A stretch of DNA of 36,640 nt from Pseudomonas fluorescens (GCA_003241595.1 QFOU01000006.1:1-36640); one strand, 5' to 3'; shown: positions 22,508 through 30,486, counted from the first letter of the stretch. The notes: generated by a model not told the origin, from the sequence alone. Numbers and translations are program-made.

Positions 22508-23308
22508 CTAGGCGGCCTCTGCGGTGGGCAGGTAGCCGAGCACTTCGTCGGACGTGGCGAGCACGAGGCGGCCGTTGGCCGAGCCTTCATTCAGGACTGG
22601 ATCGGTGGCGATGAGCTCCTGCAGGTTGGCGACGCCGCCGGGGAGGGTGGTGTTGTAGATGCCGTGCGTGAGATCGGTGAGCAGCACCACGTGCTTGAAG
22701 TGGCCCCATGAGAGGACGTACTTCAGGGCATCGCGGACGCAGTAGTCGGTGGCGTCGCCCATGTGCAGCGAAGTGACCGCTTCCTTCTGCGTCAGGTCGT
22801 AGAAGAATGAGTCGCGGTGGTGGCCGAAGGTCATGTTGCTCGGATCGGCGGGATCACCTTCCGCGACATGGAACAGGCCCTTGAAGAACTTGCGTTCCAG
22901 CGGGTCGGTCATCTCGGCCAGCACCTTGCGCGGATCGACGCCGGAGTCGGTGACCTTGCCGCCGATATCGAAGACGTTCTTGAAGATCCAGGCGACGCGG
23001 GCGCGCATGTGCATGAAGGTGAGCAGGTATTCCCATTCTTCGGTATCGAAGAGCTGGTGTTCGGGGAAGATCTGCGCTTCGTTGCTGTGCGGGTATTCGG
23101 CCTTGAAGTGTGTGTCGGCGTGGGGCACGTGGGCCATGACGAAGGGGTCGATGCGGTCGAGGAAGTTTTGCGTGGCCTCGATCGTCGTTTCGGCGCCCGG
23201 TACGTAGAGTGGCAGGCCCGGTGTGCCGAAGCCGCGGCTCTTGTCGGTGATCAGGGTGACCATTTTACCCGGTACGAACCATGCCGGCGTGTTGCGGACA
23301 GTTTTCAT
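22508..23308 (-). CDS. Nicotinamidase-like cysteine hydrolase
   Basis: A 266-residue isochorismatase-fold protein, longer than typical nicotinamidases (about 180-215). MVTLITDKSRGF aligns with the usual VVDVQNDF and keeps the catalytic Asp; HADTHFKAEYPHSNEAQIFP keeps a D-x-H...H metal-site pattern; GDATDYCVRDALKYV matches G-V-A-T-D-Y-C-V with the nucleophile Cys. It would deamidate nicotinamide to nicotinate, the first step of the salvage route whose other genes lie across the divergent promoter. A middle insertion (about residues 110-165, FDIGGKVTDSGVDPRKVL) is unusual. ATG 23308 has AAGGAGG nine bases upstream; a longer frame to 23434 runs into the regulatory region and is rejected. Confidence 0.75.
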   Translation of the reverse strand: MKTVRNTPAWFVPGKMVTLITDKSRGFGTPGLPLYVPGAETTIEATQNFLDRIDPFVMAHVPHADTHFKAEYPHSNEAQIFPEHQLFDTEEWEYLLTFMHMRARVAWIFKNVFDIGGKVTDSGVDPRKVLAEMTDPLERKFFKGLFHVAEGDPADPSNMTFGHHRDSFFYDLTQKEAVTSLHMGDATDYCVRDALKYVLSWGHFKHVVLLTDLTHGIYNTTLPGGVANLQELIATDPVLNEGSANGRLVLATSDEVLGYLPTAEAA

Positions 23309-23504
23309 TAGATCGGCCCTCCTTGGACTGGAAATAGAGTGGAGATGCGAGCTTGGCTCATCTCCATCTAACAGTTGTTTGTAAAAATATACAATATAAA
23401 ATTTAGAATCTATTGTGGTATACAAGTTAATCATGCAGAGTGAAGTCAGACGTAAAAAGTCACATCATACGACTTCCCAAGCCAATCAAAGGAGGGCTTG
23501 AATT
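23309..23504. promoter_or_regulatory. Divergent control region of the NAD salvage cluster
   Basis: Contains ribosome-binding sites on both strands (AAGGAGG for each gene), a perfect hairpin GGAGATG/CATCTCC (23341-23347 with 23359-23365) in the leader of the nicotinamidase-like gene, and an AT-rich imperfect inverted repeat TATACAATA (23388-23396) with TATTGTGGTATA (23411-23422). The repeat lies centrally and could bind a regulator of both directions; I do not recognise it as an NrtR or NiaR site. Confidence 0.45.
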
Positions 23505-25211
23505 ATGAAAACTCTGACTCACCAACCCCACATTATTGTCGGGGTACAGTTCAAGAGCCGTGTCGGCGCGTTGGGGGCTAATTGTGCCTTCATGCGGGAT
23601 GAGATCCTGTCGGTGCGGGGCCGTTATGGTGCCCAGCCGGTGATGCTGCTTTTCCCCGAAATGGCGGTGAGTGGGTATCCGTTACAGGATCAGGTGCTGA
23701 CCGATGCGTTCATCGTTGATTGCTGGACGCATCTGATACAGGACATTCTGCCAGTGCTGGACGAGACTACGGCGGCGCTGATCGGGCTGCCGCTGCTTTC
23801 CGGCGGCAAGCGTTACAACGCCGTGGTACTGGCGAGCGGGGGAAAGATCCTGCACGTGTTCACCAAGGTGAAGTTGCCGAACACTTCGGTGTTTGATGAA
23901 GCGCGGACGTTTAGCAGCGGGCGGGCCAGCGTGTATGCGTGGAAAGGCATTACTTATGGTGTGCCGATCTGCGAGGATATCTGGACCACCGAAGTGTGCG
24001 TGGAGTTGCGGAAGCAAGGTGCGCAGATTTTACTTTCGCCGAACGGCTCGCCCTCCAACGTGGGCAAGTGGCGGCGGCGGAAGGCGGTGATCGATGCCAT
24101 TCTGGCGGCGACCGGGCTGCCGTTGCTGTACGTGAACCGCTGGGGCGGTCAGGACGAGTTGGTCTTTGATGGCCGCTCGGTACTGATGGTGCCCGGCGAG
24201 GCCCCGCAGATGGCGGACATGTTCACCGACGCTCATATCGTTTTTGCCTTTGACGGCCAGGCGGTGGGAGAGGTGGACATTGATAAGCCGGTGCGGGACC
24301 GCACGTTGCAGCAGGAACGCTATGACCACCTCCAGACCGGCATGGACTATGTACGGTACGGGCGTGGACGGGCGGTGGTATCGCTTTCAGGCGGTGTCGA
24401 TTCGACCGTCGTTCTGGCTGAAGCCGTGGATGCGCTGGGTGCCGATAATGTGTTGGCGATCAGTCAGCCGTCCGGCTTTTCGTCGGACCATTCACGCAAT
24501 GATGCGCGGCGGTTTGCCGATGCACTTGGTGTGCGGATGGAGACGCTGGAGATCGAGGATTCGCTCCAGAGTATTCGTGCCCTTCTGTCGGTCCTCGGGC
24601 CGGTGGAAGGCATCACGGATGAAAACCTGCAGGCGCGGTTGCGCGGGCTTAACACCATGTCGGCCTCCAATATGGGGAAAGGCTGGGTGTTGACCACGGG
24701 CAACAAGAGCGAAATGGCGGTGGGTTATGCCACCTTGTACGGCGACATGAACGGGGCGTTCAACCCCATTAAAGACCTGTACAAGACCGAGGTGTTCGAC
24801 CACGGGCGGTTCCGTGCCCAGCGCTACCGTGAGCTGGGCAACACCGATGCGGCCGACGTGCTGTTGAAGGTGGTGAACAAACCCGCCAGCGCCGAGCTGC
24901 GGCCCGACCAGTTCGACAGCGACAGTCTGCCGCCGTATCCGGTGCTGGACAAAGTGCTGTTCCAGATCGTGGAGCTGCGGAAGGTACCACGCGAGATCTT
25001 CCTCAAGGGGATTCCGCGCGAGACCATCCAGCGGGTTTATGATCTGGTGGACATGAGCGAGTTCAAGCGGCGTCAGGCGTGCCCCGGTATCCGGTGGCAT
25101 GGTGGCGACCTGGATAAGGACCGTCGTTTCCCGCTGGACAAGGCGGGGTGGAAACCTCTCGATACCGAAGACGGACGCGTGCGTGCGTTGATGGATGAAC
25201 TGATGGCCTGA
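23505..25211 (+). CDS. nadE: Glutamine-dependent NAD+ synthetase
   Basis: A 568-residue two-domain enzyme making NAD from nicotinate adenine dinucleotide, ATP and glutamine. The N-terminal nitrilase-type glutaminase (about 1-270) shows the Glu-Lys-Cys triad in LLFPEMAVSGYPLQD, VFTKVKLPNTSVFDE and GVPICEDIW. The C-terminal synthetase begins at about 275 and carries the PP-loop VVSLSGGVDSTVVLAEAV, then TTGNKSEMAVGYATLYGDMN and KDLYKTEVF, and ends FKRRQACPGIRW. Length is normal. AAAGGAGG precedes the ATG at 23505. First gene of the plus-strand cluster. Confidence 0.95.
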   Translation: MKTLTHQPHIIVGVQFKSRVGALGANCAFMRDEILSVRGRYGAQPVMLLFPEMAVSGYPLQDQVLTDAFIVDCWTHLIQDILPVLDETTAALIGLPLLSGGKRYNAVVLASGGKILHVFTKVKLPNTSVFDEARTFSSGRASVYAWKGITYGVPICEDIWTTEVCVELRKQGAQILLSPNGSPSNVGKWRRRKAVIDAILAATGLPLLYVNRWGGQDELVFDGRSVLMVPGEAPQMADMFTDAHIVFAFDGQAVGEVDIDKPVRDRTLQQERYDHLQTGMDYVRYGRGRAVVSLSGGVDSTVVLAEAVDALGADNVLAISQPSGFSSDHSRNDARRFADALGVRMETLEIEDSLQSIRALLSVLGPVEGITDENLQARLRGLNTMSASNMGKGWVLTTGNKSEMAVGYATLYGDMNGAFNPIKDLYKTEVFDHGRFRAQRYRELGNTDAADVLLKVVNKPASAELRPDQFDSDSLPPYPVLDKVLFQIVELRKVPREIFLKGIPRETIQRVYDLVDMSEFKRRQACPGIRWHGGDLDKDRRFPLDKAGWKPLDTEDGRVRALMDELMA

Positions 25212-25215
25212 GGAA

Positions 25216-25256
25216 CATGGGTGGCGGTATGAGAGTATCGCCACCCTGTATTTTGA
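25216..25256 (+). other. Intercistronic hairpin after nadE
   Basis: GGGTGGCG (25219-25226) pairs perfectly with CGCCACCC (25239-25246), followed by TGTATTTTG. It may be an attenuating terminator or an mRNA-stabilising element between nadE and the next gene. Confidence 0.5.
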
Positions 25257-25275
25257 CATACCAAGGAGATGAACC

Positions 25276-25860
25276 ATGGCGAATGAATTTCCTAAATCTG
25301 GCGTGGGGAGCGGTTTGATCGCTTACCGCGTGCTGGGGCCGCGTCATTTGCGGGTGCCGATTTCCAGCCGTGCCGAGGGGGTGGGTGCCGGAAGCGGCAT
25401 TACCTCGGGCGGCTGGATGCCGTTAGCGCTGTTGGGTACTAAACCTGATGGCGCCATCATACGGCTGGAAACCGGCGCTGTGCGCGAAAGCGTGCAGGAA
25501 GTGCCCGGTATTTTGAAAGTGCTGCCGCGCGAGGTGCTGTTCAACAACATGCAGTACCTGTTCGGTGCGAGCATTCACAAGCCGAAGGACCCGTATGGCA
25601 ATACCTTCCATACGGGTGTGTATTACGGCCTTGCGGTGACCGAGCCCGAAGAGGTTGCCCTGTGCAACCTGCCGACGAGCAAGGAGACCAGTGCGCCGTT
25701 GCGGGCGGTCGATATTCGGTGGGAGGTGGATAACCCGACGCCGGAGGATCTGATCGGACTGCCGACGGACTTTCATCATGACCATGAACGGTATGCCTAT
25801 GCTGCGCTGGCGCAGATGGCCGACCGGAACCGGTTGTGGCTGGACCGGGTGGCGGCGTAA
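25276..25860 (+). CDS. Unknown protein encoded within the NAD salvage cluster
   Basis: A 194-residue soluble protein I cannot assign. Features: a Gly-rich N-terminal stretch (GVGAGSGITSGGWMPLALLG), GAIIRLETGAVRESVQEVPG, a hydrophobic core LPREVLFNNMQYLFGASIHK, then VYYGLAVTEPEEVALCNLPT and WEVDNPTPEDLIGLPTDFHH. The last reads like the part of Nudix proteins where W-x-x-L-x-E-L sits, and Nudix genes are common in NAD clusters, but no Nudix box (G-x5-E-x7-R-E-x2-E-E) is present. AAGGAG lies about seven bases before the ATG. Its stop overlaps the nadD-like start (TAATG), so it is translated with that gene and likely works on NAD intermediates. Confidence 0.65.
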   Translation: MANEFPKSGVGSGLIAYRVLGPRHLRVPISSRAEGVGAGSGITSGGWMPLALLGTKPDGAIIRLETGAVRESVQEVPGILKVLPREVLFNNMQYLFGASIHKPKDPYGNTFHTGVYYGLAVTEPEEVALCNLPTSKETSAPLRAVDIRWEVDNPTPEDLIGLPTDFHHDHERYAYAALAQMADRNRLWLDRVAA

Positions 25861-26504
25861 TGCGTATTGCCATACTCGGTCTTTCCGGTGACCCGATGCA
25901 CTTGGGCCACGTAGCGGTGGCGCTGGCGATACGGGCCATGGGGTATGAGCGGGTGTGGTTGATGATCACCCCGCAGAACCCCCTGAAACAGGCTGCGGCG
26001 GTGCCTTATTGGCATCGCCGCGAGCTGGCGAGATTGCTGACCAAGGGCCACGAAGACTGGCTGGAGGTGTGTGATTTTGAAGCCGGTGTAGCCGTGCATG
26101 ACCCCGACCTGCGAACCCACACGGTACTGAGTGCCTTGCGGGAGCGGATGCCGGAGGTGGAGTTCACCTTTGTGTTGGGCGCGGATGCGTGGGCGGATGC
26201 TGAGAAGGGATTCCATACGTGGACGAACTTTATGGAGATTCCGGCCCTTGCCAGTTTGCTGATTTTGCCGCGTGAACCGTGGACAAACTGCGTGCTGGCT
26301 TGCCCTGCGGCACAGGCGTTGGCCCACCGGCATTTTGCCGGAGACGGGCCGGTGCCGGTGGGGTGCTGGCGGGTGGCGAGTGCCCCGATCGATCATCCGG
26401 CCAGTTCGACCGGTGTGAGAGAGAACTTGAAGATGCGGCGGGCGAGTGAGCATTTGACCGACGCACAGAATGTGTATGTTCGGGATAACCGATTGTATGA
26501 ATAG
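25860..26504 (+). CDS. nadD: Nicotinate-nucleotide adenylyltransferase, first copy
   Basis: A 214-residue nucleotidyltransferase. IAILGLSGDPMHLGHVAVAL corresponds to G-G-T/S-F-D-P-x-H-x-G-H, the HIGH-type ATP-binding motif; MITPQNPLKQ aligns with the P-x-x-P-H-K substrate loop; FVLGADAWAD is the usual G-x-D; and HPASSTGVRENLKM is the I-S-S-T-x-I-R motif. It should convert NaMN and ATP to NaAD. The ATG overlaps the previous stop by one base; the frame open to 25836 is therefore an artefact. A second copy follows 77 bases downstream. Confidence 0.88.
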   Translation: MRIAILGLSGDPMHLGHVAVALAIRAMGYERVWLMITPQNPLKQAAAVPYWHRRELARLLTKGHEDWLEVCDFEAGVAVHDPDLRTHTVLSALRERMPEVEFTFVLGADAWADAEKGFHTWTNFMEIPALASLLILPREPWTNCVLACPAAQALAHRHFAGDGPVPVGCWRVASAPIDHPASSTGVRENLKMRRASEHLTDAQNVYVRDNRLYE

Positions 26505-26520
26505 CGAGGCTGTAGAGCCA

Positions 26521-26566
26521 TAGAGGCAGGCGCTTCCGAGTTTTAACTTGGAAGCGCCTGCTGCTT
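26521..26566 (+). other. Perfect twelve-pair hairpin between the two nadD-like genes
   Basis: GCAGGCGCTTCC (26526-26537) pairs perfectly with GGAAGCGCCTGC (26550-26561) around a twelve-base loop. Only a weak T-rich stretch (TGCTGCTTTGCC) follows, so it may be a leaky terminator or an RNA-stability element that sets different levels of the two enzymes. Confidence 0.6.
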
Positions 26567-26581
26567 TGCCTATAGTGGCGC

Positions 26582-27229
26582 ATGACCAAATTCATCCAGC
26601 CGCCCGTGGCGATTTTAGGCATGAGTGCCGACCCGGCCCACAAAGGGCATTTGAAGGTGGCGGAAGCGCTGCAGGACTTGGGATATGAGCGGGTGATCAT
26701 GATGATCACGCCGCAGAACCCGTTCAAGAACACCGCAGAAACCAGCTTTGAACACCGCATGGCGTTGGCGCGGATCTTGATCGGGCGCAGGCCGTGGTTG
26801 GAGCTTTCCGACGCCGAAGCGTGGATGAATGTGTACGGTGAAGAGCTGCGCACGTTGCACATGCTGACGCACTTGCGGGAGATCTATCCGACCACGCCGT
26901 TCACGTTTGTGATGGGTAGCGACAACTGGCAGCACTTCCATGAATGGGGGCGTTACCGTGAGACACTCGATTTTTGTGGGATATTGGTGATTCCGCGACC
27001 GGGTTCGGCGGTATTGAACAATACCGAAGCGGCGAAGACACTTGCCGATGTGGAGGATAAGAGCGGTACCGGTGTGGTGCCGCAGGGGCGGTGGCGTATC
27101 TTTGATGATATGCCCGGTGGGCCTGCCAGCAGCACCCAGATGCGGCGGGCGATCGGCAAGGGGCAACCCACCCCGTGGCTGACCGAAAAACAGCTTGAGT
27201 ACATTCGCGAGCATAAATTGTATTCATAA
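26582..27229 (+). CDS. Nicotinate-nucleotide adenylyltransferase, second copy
   Basis: A 215-residue NadD-type enzyme, clearly related to the preceding copy. VAILGMSADPAHKGHLKVAE is the HIGH-type loop, MMITPQNPFKNTA the substrate loop (nearly the same wording as copy one), FVMGSDNWQHFHEW the G-S-D-N-W motif normal for NadD, and GPASSTQMRRAIGKG the S-S-T-x-x-R motif. It looks more canonical (GSDNW) than the first copy (GADAW). Both may accept NaMN, or one may prefer NMN; sequence does not settle it. No strong Shine-Dalgarno before ATG 26582. Confidence 0.87.
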   Translation: MTKFIQPPVAILGMSADPAHKGHLKVAEALQDLGYERVIMMITPQNPFKNTAETSFEHRMALARILIGRRPWLELSDAEAWMNVYGEELRTLHMLTHLREIYPTTPFTFVMGSDNWQHFHEWGRYRETLDFCGILVIPRPGSAVLNNTEAAKTLADVEDKSGTGVVPQGRWRIFDDMPGGPASSTQMRRAIGKGQPTPWLTEKQLEYIREHKLYS

Positions 27230-27254
27230 ATAAATTTTGAATTTAACATAGAAT

Positions 27255-27300
27255 ACACATAGGCTGGGGATAGCTAAAAACCCCTGTATTTCCTATGGGA
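27255..27300 (+). other. Nested hairpin in the leader of the phosphoribosyltransferase gene
   Basis: CATAGG (27258-27263) pairs with CCTATG (27292-27297); inside it GGGG (27266-27269) pairs with CCCC (27281-27284) with an A-rich loop. It lies 45 bases before the start codon of the next gene and may be a control element or the terminator of the preceding transcript. Confidence 0.45.
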
Positions 27301-27341
27301 CTGGCTGCATCTGAACTGCTTTTCACACGAAGGAGACTGTC

Positions 27342-28955
27342 GTGAAAACTGTAACACAGCGAATTGTGAACTTTTTGAAGGACGGCAATGAATTCGCTTC
27401 GGCGGATCTGGCCGACTTCTATCAGCTGACCACCGGTCAACTGCTGATGGATATGGAGGACTGGCATACCGTGGGCAATATGGTGCTGCGCGGCGATGGC
27501 CGGGAAACCTACGCCATCATGGCCGGATGGCGCTATGTGTTGCCGGTGATCGCCGACATGGTCTATGACGACGCGTTCATCGACTGGGCGGCGCGTCTGG
27601 TCAACAAGGACGGCAAGCGTTTGTTCGGGAATGTCTACCTCGACAAATTGCGGGGGCGGCCGTTGCCGATCCGGATCGATGGGATTCCGGACGGTGCGGT
27701 GATCTTTTCCGGCCCGCTTGCGCGTGTCAGTGGTCCGCCGCTGGCGACCAAATGGGTGGATTCTATCATCAATGACACCAGCCGTCGGGCGATCGGCATT
27801 GCAACGAAGATCTCGCGGCTGTTCTGGGCCTCGGGCGGCAAAGTGGCGTTTGCGGATAATTCCATGCGGCGCTCGGCGGATATTACGGGTTTGATGACTG
27901 GTGATATCGCCAATGCCATGGGGGTTCTGACCTCCAACATGGCGGTGGCACGGGCGAATGGGACCACCCCGGTGGGCACCATGGACCACTGGTATCTGGG
28001 GCTGAAGGTGATGCAGTATTTCGATCTGCATCCGGATGCCAAGGAGACCAGCCGTGCCGACAACGTGAAAGCGCTGTGCCATGCCTACCGCGAGTTCATG
28101 CGGTGCTATCCGGAAGACGGCACGCTGTTGCTGGACCTGGCGATTCTGGAAATCGGTCTGGAAGCGGCGATCCTCGTGCTGAAGGAATTCCATCCCAAGC
28201 GCTACGGCGTGCGGCTGGATTCCGGCGACCTCGGCAAGGGCAGTAAATACATCGAGCAACGGTTGCGGGCGAATGGTCTTGAACATCTCAAGATCTCGCT
28301 GACCGGTGGGTTGCGTGCCATCAACATGCAGAACATCGTGCAATCGGGCGCGCAGTTCGATGTGACCGGCATCGGCGAATACTTCCAGCCCCGTGGTGAA
28401 ACGGGGCGGGCGGGAAGCCCGCTGGAAGTGTCGATCAGCACCGATATCGTCACCAAGTTCGGCTTTGGGGAAAACCCCCGCGGCCTTCGCTACAGCAGCA
28501 TCAAGATCTCCGACATGCCGGAGAAAGCCTCGCGGGGCGGGATGCTGGACCTGTGGGTACTGAGTGACGCCGAGGCGGAGGGTCGGGAGGCCTATGTCGA
28601 GGTCGATCTGGCGCGCAGCGAGTTGATCCTGCAGGACGGCAAGCTGACGCGCGAGCTGGAATCCCGCCGGTTGGGCAACGGTAAAAACCGTACCTATGCC
28701 GTGGGGACCACCGTGCGGCAGCCGATGGTGCCGCTGCTGGATAATACTCTCGCCACGGGTGAGCGGTACGTGGGTGCAAGCCTGCTGACCGATGAGGCCA
28801 TGCGCGCGCGTTACCAGGCCGAGTTCGCACGGATTCCGGCCGATCTGAAGAAGATCGACGGGAACCACGGACTGGCACCGGTGGGGCTGGAATATGCCCA
28901 CTTCTCGGAGAACCGGGAAATGGCGGAGCGGGGGGCGTTGATCCACCGCTGGTAG
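27342..28955 (+). CDS. Nicotinate phosphoribosyltransferase (divergent)
   Basis: A 537-residue type II phosphoribosyltransferase that joins nicotinate to PRPP to give NaMN, the entry step of the Preiss-Handler route. Seen: ADLADFYQLTTGQLLMDM at the N-terminus (D-x-Y-x-L-T), NDTSRRAIGIATKISRLF, TTPVGTMDHWYLGLKVM (the G-T-M/x-x-H motif), KRYGVRLDSGDLGKGSKYIE with the signature R-x-D-S-G-D-L, and FDVTGIGEYFQPRG. It is longer than E. coli PncB (about 400 residues), in the range of the long bacterial form. GTG start with AAGGAG six bases upstream. Followed by a strong terminator, closing the cluster. Confidence 0.85.
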   Translation: MKTVTQRIVNFLKDGNEFASADLADFYQLTTGQLLMDMEDWHTVGNMVLRGDGRETYAIMAGWRYVLPVIADMVYDDAFIDWAARLVNKDGKRLFGNVYLDKLRGRPLPIRIDGIPDGAVIFSGPLARVSGPPLATKWVDSIINDTSRRAIGIATKISRLFWASGGKVAFADNSMRRSADITGLMTGDIANAMGVLTSNMAVARANGTTPVGTMDHWYLGLKVMQYFDLHPDAKETSRADNVKALCHAYREFMRCYPEDGTLLLDLAILEIGLEAAILVLKEFHPKRYGVRLDSGDLGKGSKYIEQRLRANGLEHLKISLTGGLRAINMQNIVQSGAQFDVTGIGEYFQPRGETGRAGSPLEVSISTDIVTKFGFGENPRGLRYSSIKISDMPEKASRGGMLDLWVLSDAEAEGREAYVEVDLARSELILQDGKLTRELESRRLGNGKNRTYAVGTTVRQPMVPLLDNTLATGERYVGASLLTDEAMRARYQAEFARIPADLKKIDGNHGLAPVGLEYAHFSENREMAERGALIHRW

Positions 28956-28980
28956 CCGAAACCTTAATTGCGATGACTGC

Positions 28981-29009
28981 CCCGCCGGATTTTTTCCGGC
29001 GGGTTTTTT
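28981..29009 (+). terminator. Terminator of the NAD salvage cluster
   Basis: CCCGCCGG (28981-28988) and CCGGCGGG (28996-29003) form a perfect eight-pair stem, followed by six Ts (29004-29009). Lies 25 bases after the stop at 28955. Confidence 0.93.
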
Positions 29010-29016
29010 GTGGAGT

Positions 29017-29754
29017 TTAATGGGGCGCGGTGTAGGCGAGCGTGAGCATGTGAACTTCGTGCGCGCCAGCCTTTTTAAGCGCGAGGGCGCAGGCTTTGGC
29101 GGTGGCGCCGGTGGTGTAGATGTCGTCGATGAGCAGGACGGTCTGGTCGAGGAAGATGTTGGCGTCGGCCTCGAACGCTGTGGAGGGAAGTTTGAGCCGT
29201 GACGCGCGGGTTTTGGCAGCTTGGGGCAACCCTTTGGTGAGGCGTTTGAGGGCGGTGATGTTAAGGGGGAATCCGCTATGTTTGGCGAGGTAGCGGGCCA
29301 GCAAAACCGCGTGGTTGTAATGGCGTTGCGAGGTGCGGCTGGGATGGCTGGGCACGGGCACGATCAGCATCGGTGTGGACGGCATATGTGGCAGCATGAG
29401 TTTGCCCAGCGGTTTGGCGAACGGTGTGGCGCGGTGGAACTTGAACTGGATGATGGCCTCGCGCAGAGGTTCTTCATACAGACATGGGGCCGTAAAGCTG
29501 TTGAGTGCGGCCGGCAGTTGAGGGGCCAGGATGCGGGAGGTATTCCACCACGGGAGTTTGCCGTAGCATTCGGCGCAGAAGGCAAGGGGTTCGGTTGCCG
29601 GTAAGACCTTGCGGCAGCCGGGGCACTGGGAGGGCCAGAGTTCGGCGGCGAGCCGGCGGGTAACGCTGCGCAAGGGGCGCCAGACATGCAGGCTGAGGGC
29701 ATTGGCAAGGCTTTGGCAGAGGGGTTGGCTTTGGGGCGCGAATGGCTTATGCAT
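29017..29754 (-). CDS. comF: ComF family phosphoribosyltransferase-like protein
   Basis: A 245-residue ComF protein. It has the N-terminal zinc finger (QCPGCRKVLPATEPLAFCAE, with C-x2-C ... C-x2-C) and a C-terminal type I phosphoribosyltransferase fold: LIVPVPSHPSRTSQRHYNHA, LKRLTKGLPQAAKTRASRL, and VLLIDDIYTTGATAKACALA, the PRPP-binding loop. ComF is linked to natural transformation and to handling of single-stranded DNA; the exact reaction is unresolved. The only plausible start, ATG at 29754, overlaps on the opposite strand the ATG at 29749 of the divergent gene, leaving no room for a shared promoter between them. Confidence 0.88.
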   Translation of the reverse strand: MHKPFAPQSQPLCQSLANALSLHVWRPLRSVTRRLAAELWPSQCPGCRKVLPATEPLAFCAECYGKLPWWNTSRILAPQLPAALNSFTAPCLYEEPLREAIIQFKFHRATPFAKPLGKLMLPHMPSTPMLIVPVPSHPSRTSQRHYNHAVLLARYLAKHSGFPLNITALKRLTKGLPQAAKTRASRLKLPSTAFEADANIFLDQTVLLIDDIYTTGATAKACALALKKAGAHEVHMLTLAYTAPH

Positions 29755-29763
29755 ACCCTCATT

Positions 29764-30486
29764 ATGACTGAAAATCTATTCGATATGCAGCAGATTCTGC
29801 GCCGCGAGGCTCAGATTGGTGATGCCCCTGTGCGCGTTGAGTTCACACGCCGTTTGAATGAACGTTTGAGTGAAGCGCAAGGTGCACGTGAGCGTGTATT
29901 GCGGGTGAATGGGCGGGCTGTTGTTGAGGATACGGGTGTTTATGATGCCATCGTGGTGGATATGGTTCTGCCGTTGGTGGAGGATGTGCCGGTATTCATC
30001 TGGCAATGCGTGAAAAACCTGAAGCCGGAAGGCTTGCTGATGGCGACCACCCTCGGGTTGGACAGTTTTCGGGAATTCCGGCAGGCCTGGGCTGATGTGG
30101 GGGAGGCCACGGGGCATGTCATCCCGTTGACCGACGTGCGCGAGGCGGGCGGTTTATTACAGAAATTCCAGTTGGATCTGCCGGTGATCGACCGCGATGT
30201 TGTGACAGTGACGTTCGCGGATTTTCCGGCCCTCTACAAAAGCCTGCGTGCGCACGGTGTGGGAAATTTCAGTACCCGTCGTCGCAAGGGGTTGATGACG
30301 CCGCGGAAGATGGCGGCGATGGAAGAGGCATACCGGGCGCGCTTCGGCCGGCCGGACGGACGCATACCGGTGACGGTGGAGATCATTTATATGCATGGGT
30401 TCACACATAAAGCGTTGCCAGATAACGCGGCGAAGCGGAACAAAGGCACGGTGAGCTTGGTTCGTATTACTGGAAACACGGAATAA
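29764..30486 (+). CDS. BioC/NDUFAF5-like methyltransferase lacking the SAM-binding loop
   Basis: A 240-residue protein matching the C-terminal two-thirds of alphaproteobacterial BioC/NDUFAF5-like methyltransferases: YDAIVVDMVLPLVEDVPVFI, VKNLKPEGLLMATTLGLDSF (L-K-P-x-G-L), REFRQAWADVG, VTFADFPALYKSLRAHGVGN and EIIYMHGFT. The N-terminus starts normally (NLFDMQQILRREAQIG, like F-D-R-x-x-L-R-x-R-R) but the stretch that should carry the SAM loop (L-D-L-G-x-G-x-G) is absent: it runs from ERLSEAQGARERVLRVNGRA directly into YDAIVVD. So catalysis is doubtful; a non-catalytic partner is possible. ATG 29764 or 29749; no strong ribosome-binding site at either. Confidence 0.72.
   Translation: MTENLFDMQQILRREAQIGDAPVRVEFTRRLNERLSEAQGARERVLRVNGRAVVEDTGVYDAIVVDMVLPLVEDVPVFIWQCVKNLKPEGLLMATTLGLDSFREFRQAWADVGEATGHVIPLTDVREAGGLLQKFQLDLPVIDRDVVTVTFADFPALYKSLRAHGVGNFSTRRRKGLMTPRKMAAMEEAYRARFGRPDGRIPVTVEIIYMHGFTHKALPDNAAKRNKGTVSLVRITGNTE

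Noticed and set aside
27243..28946. Minus-strand open frame of 567 codons opposite the phosphoribosyltransferase gene
   Set aside because: Antisense shadow; His/Arg/Pro-rich, no family resemblance, while the plus strand has clear enzyme motifs and a ribosome-binding site.
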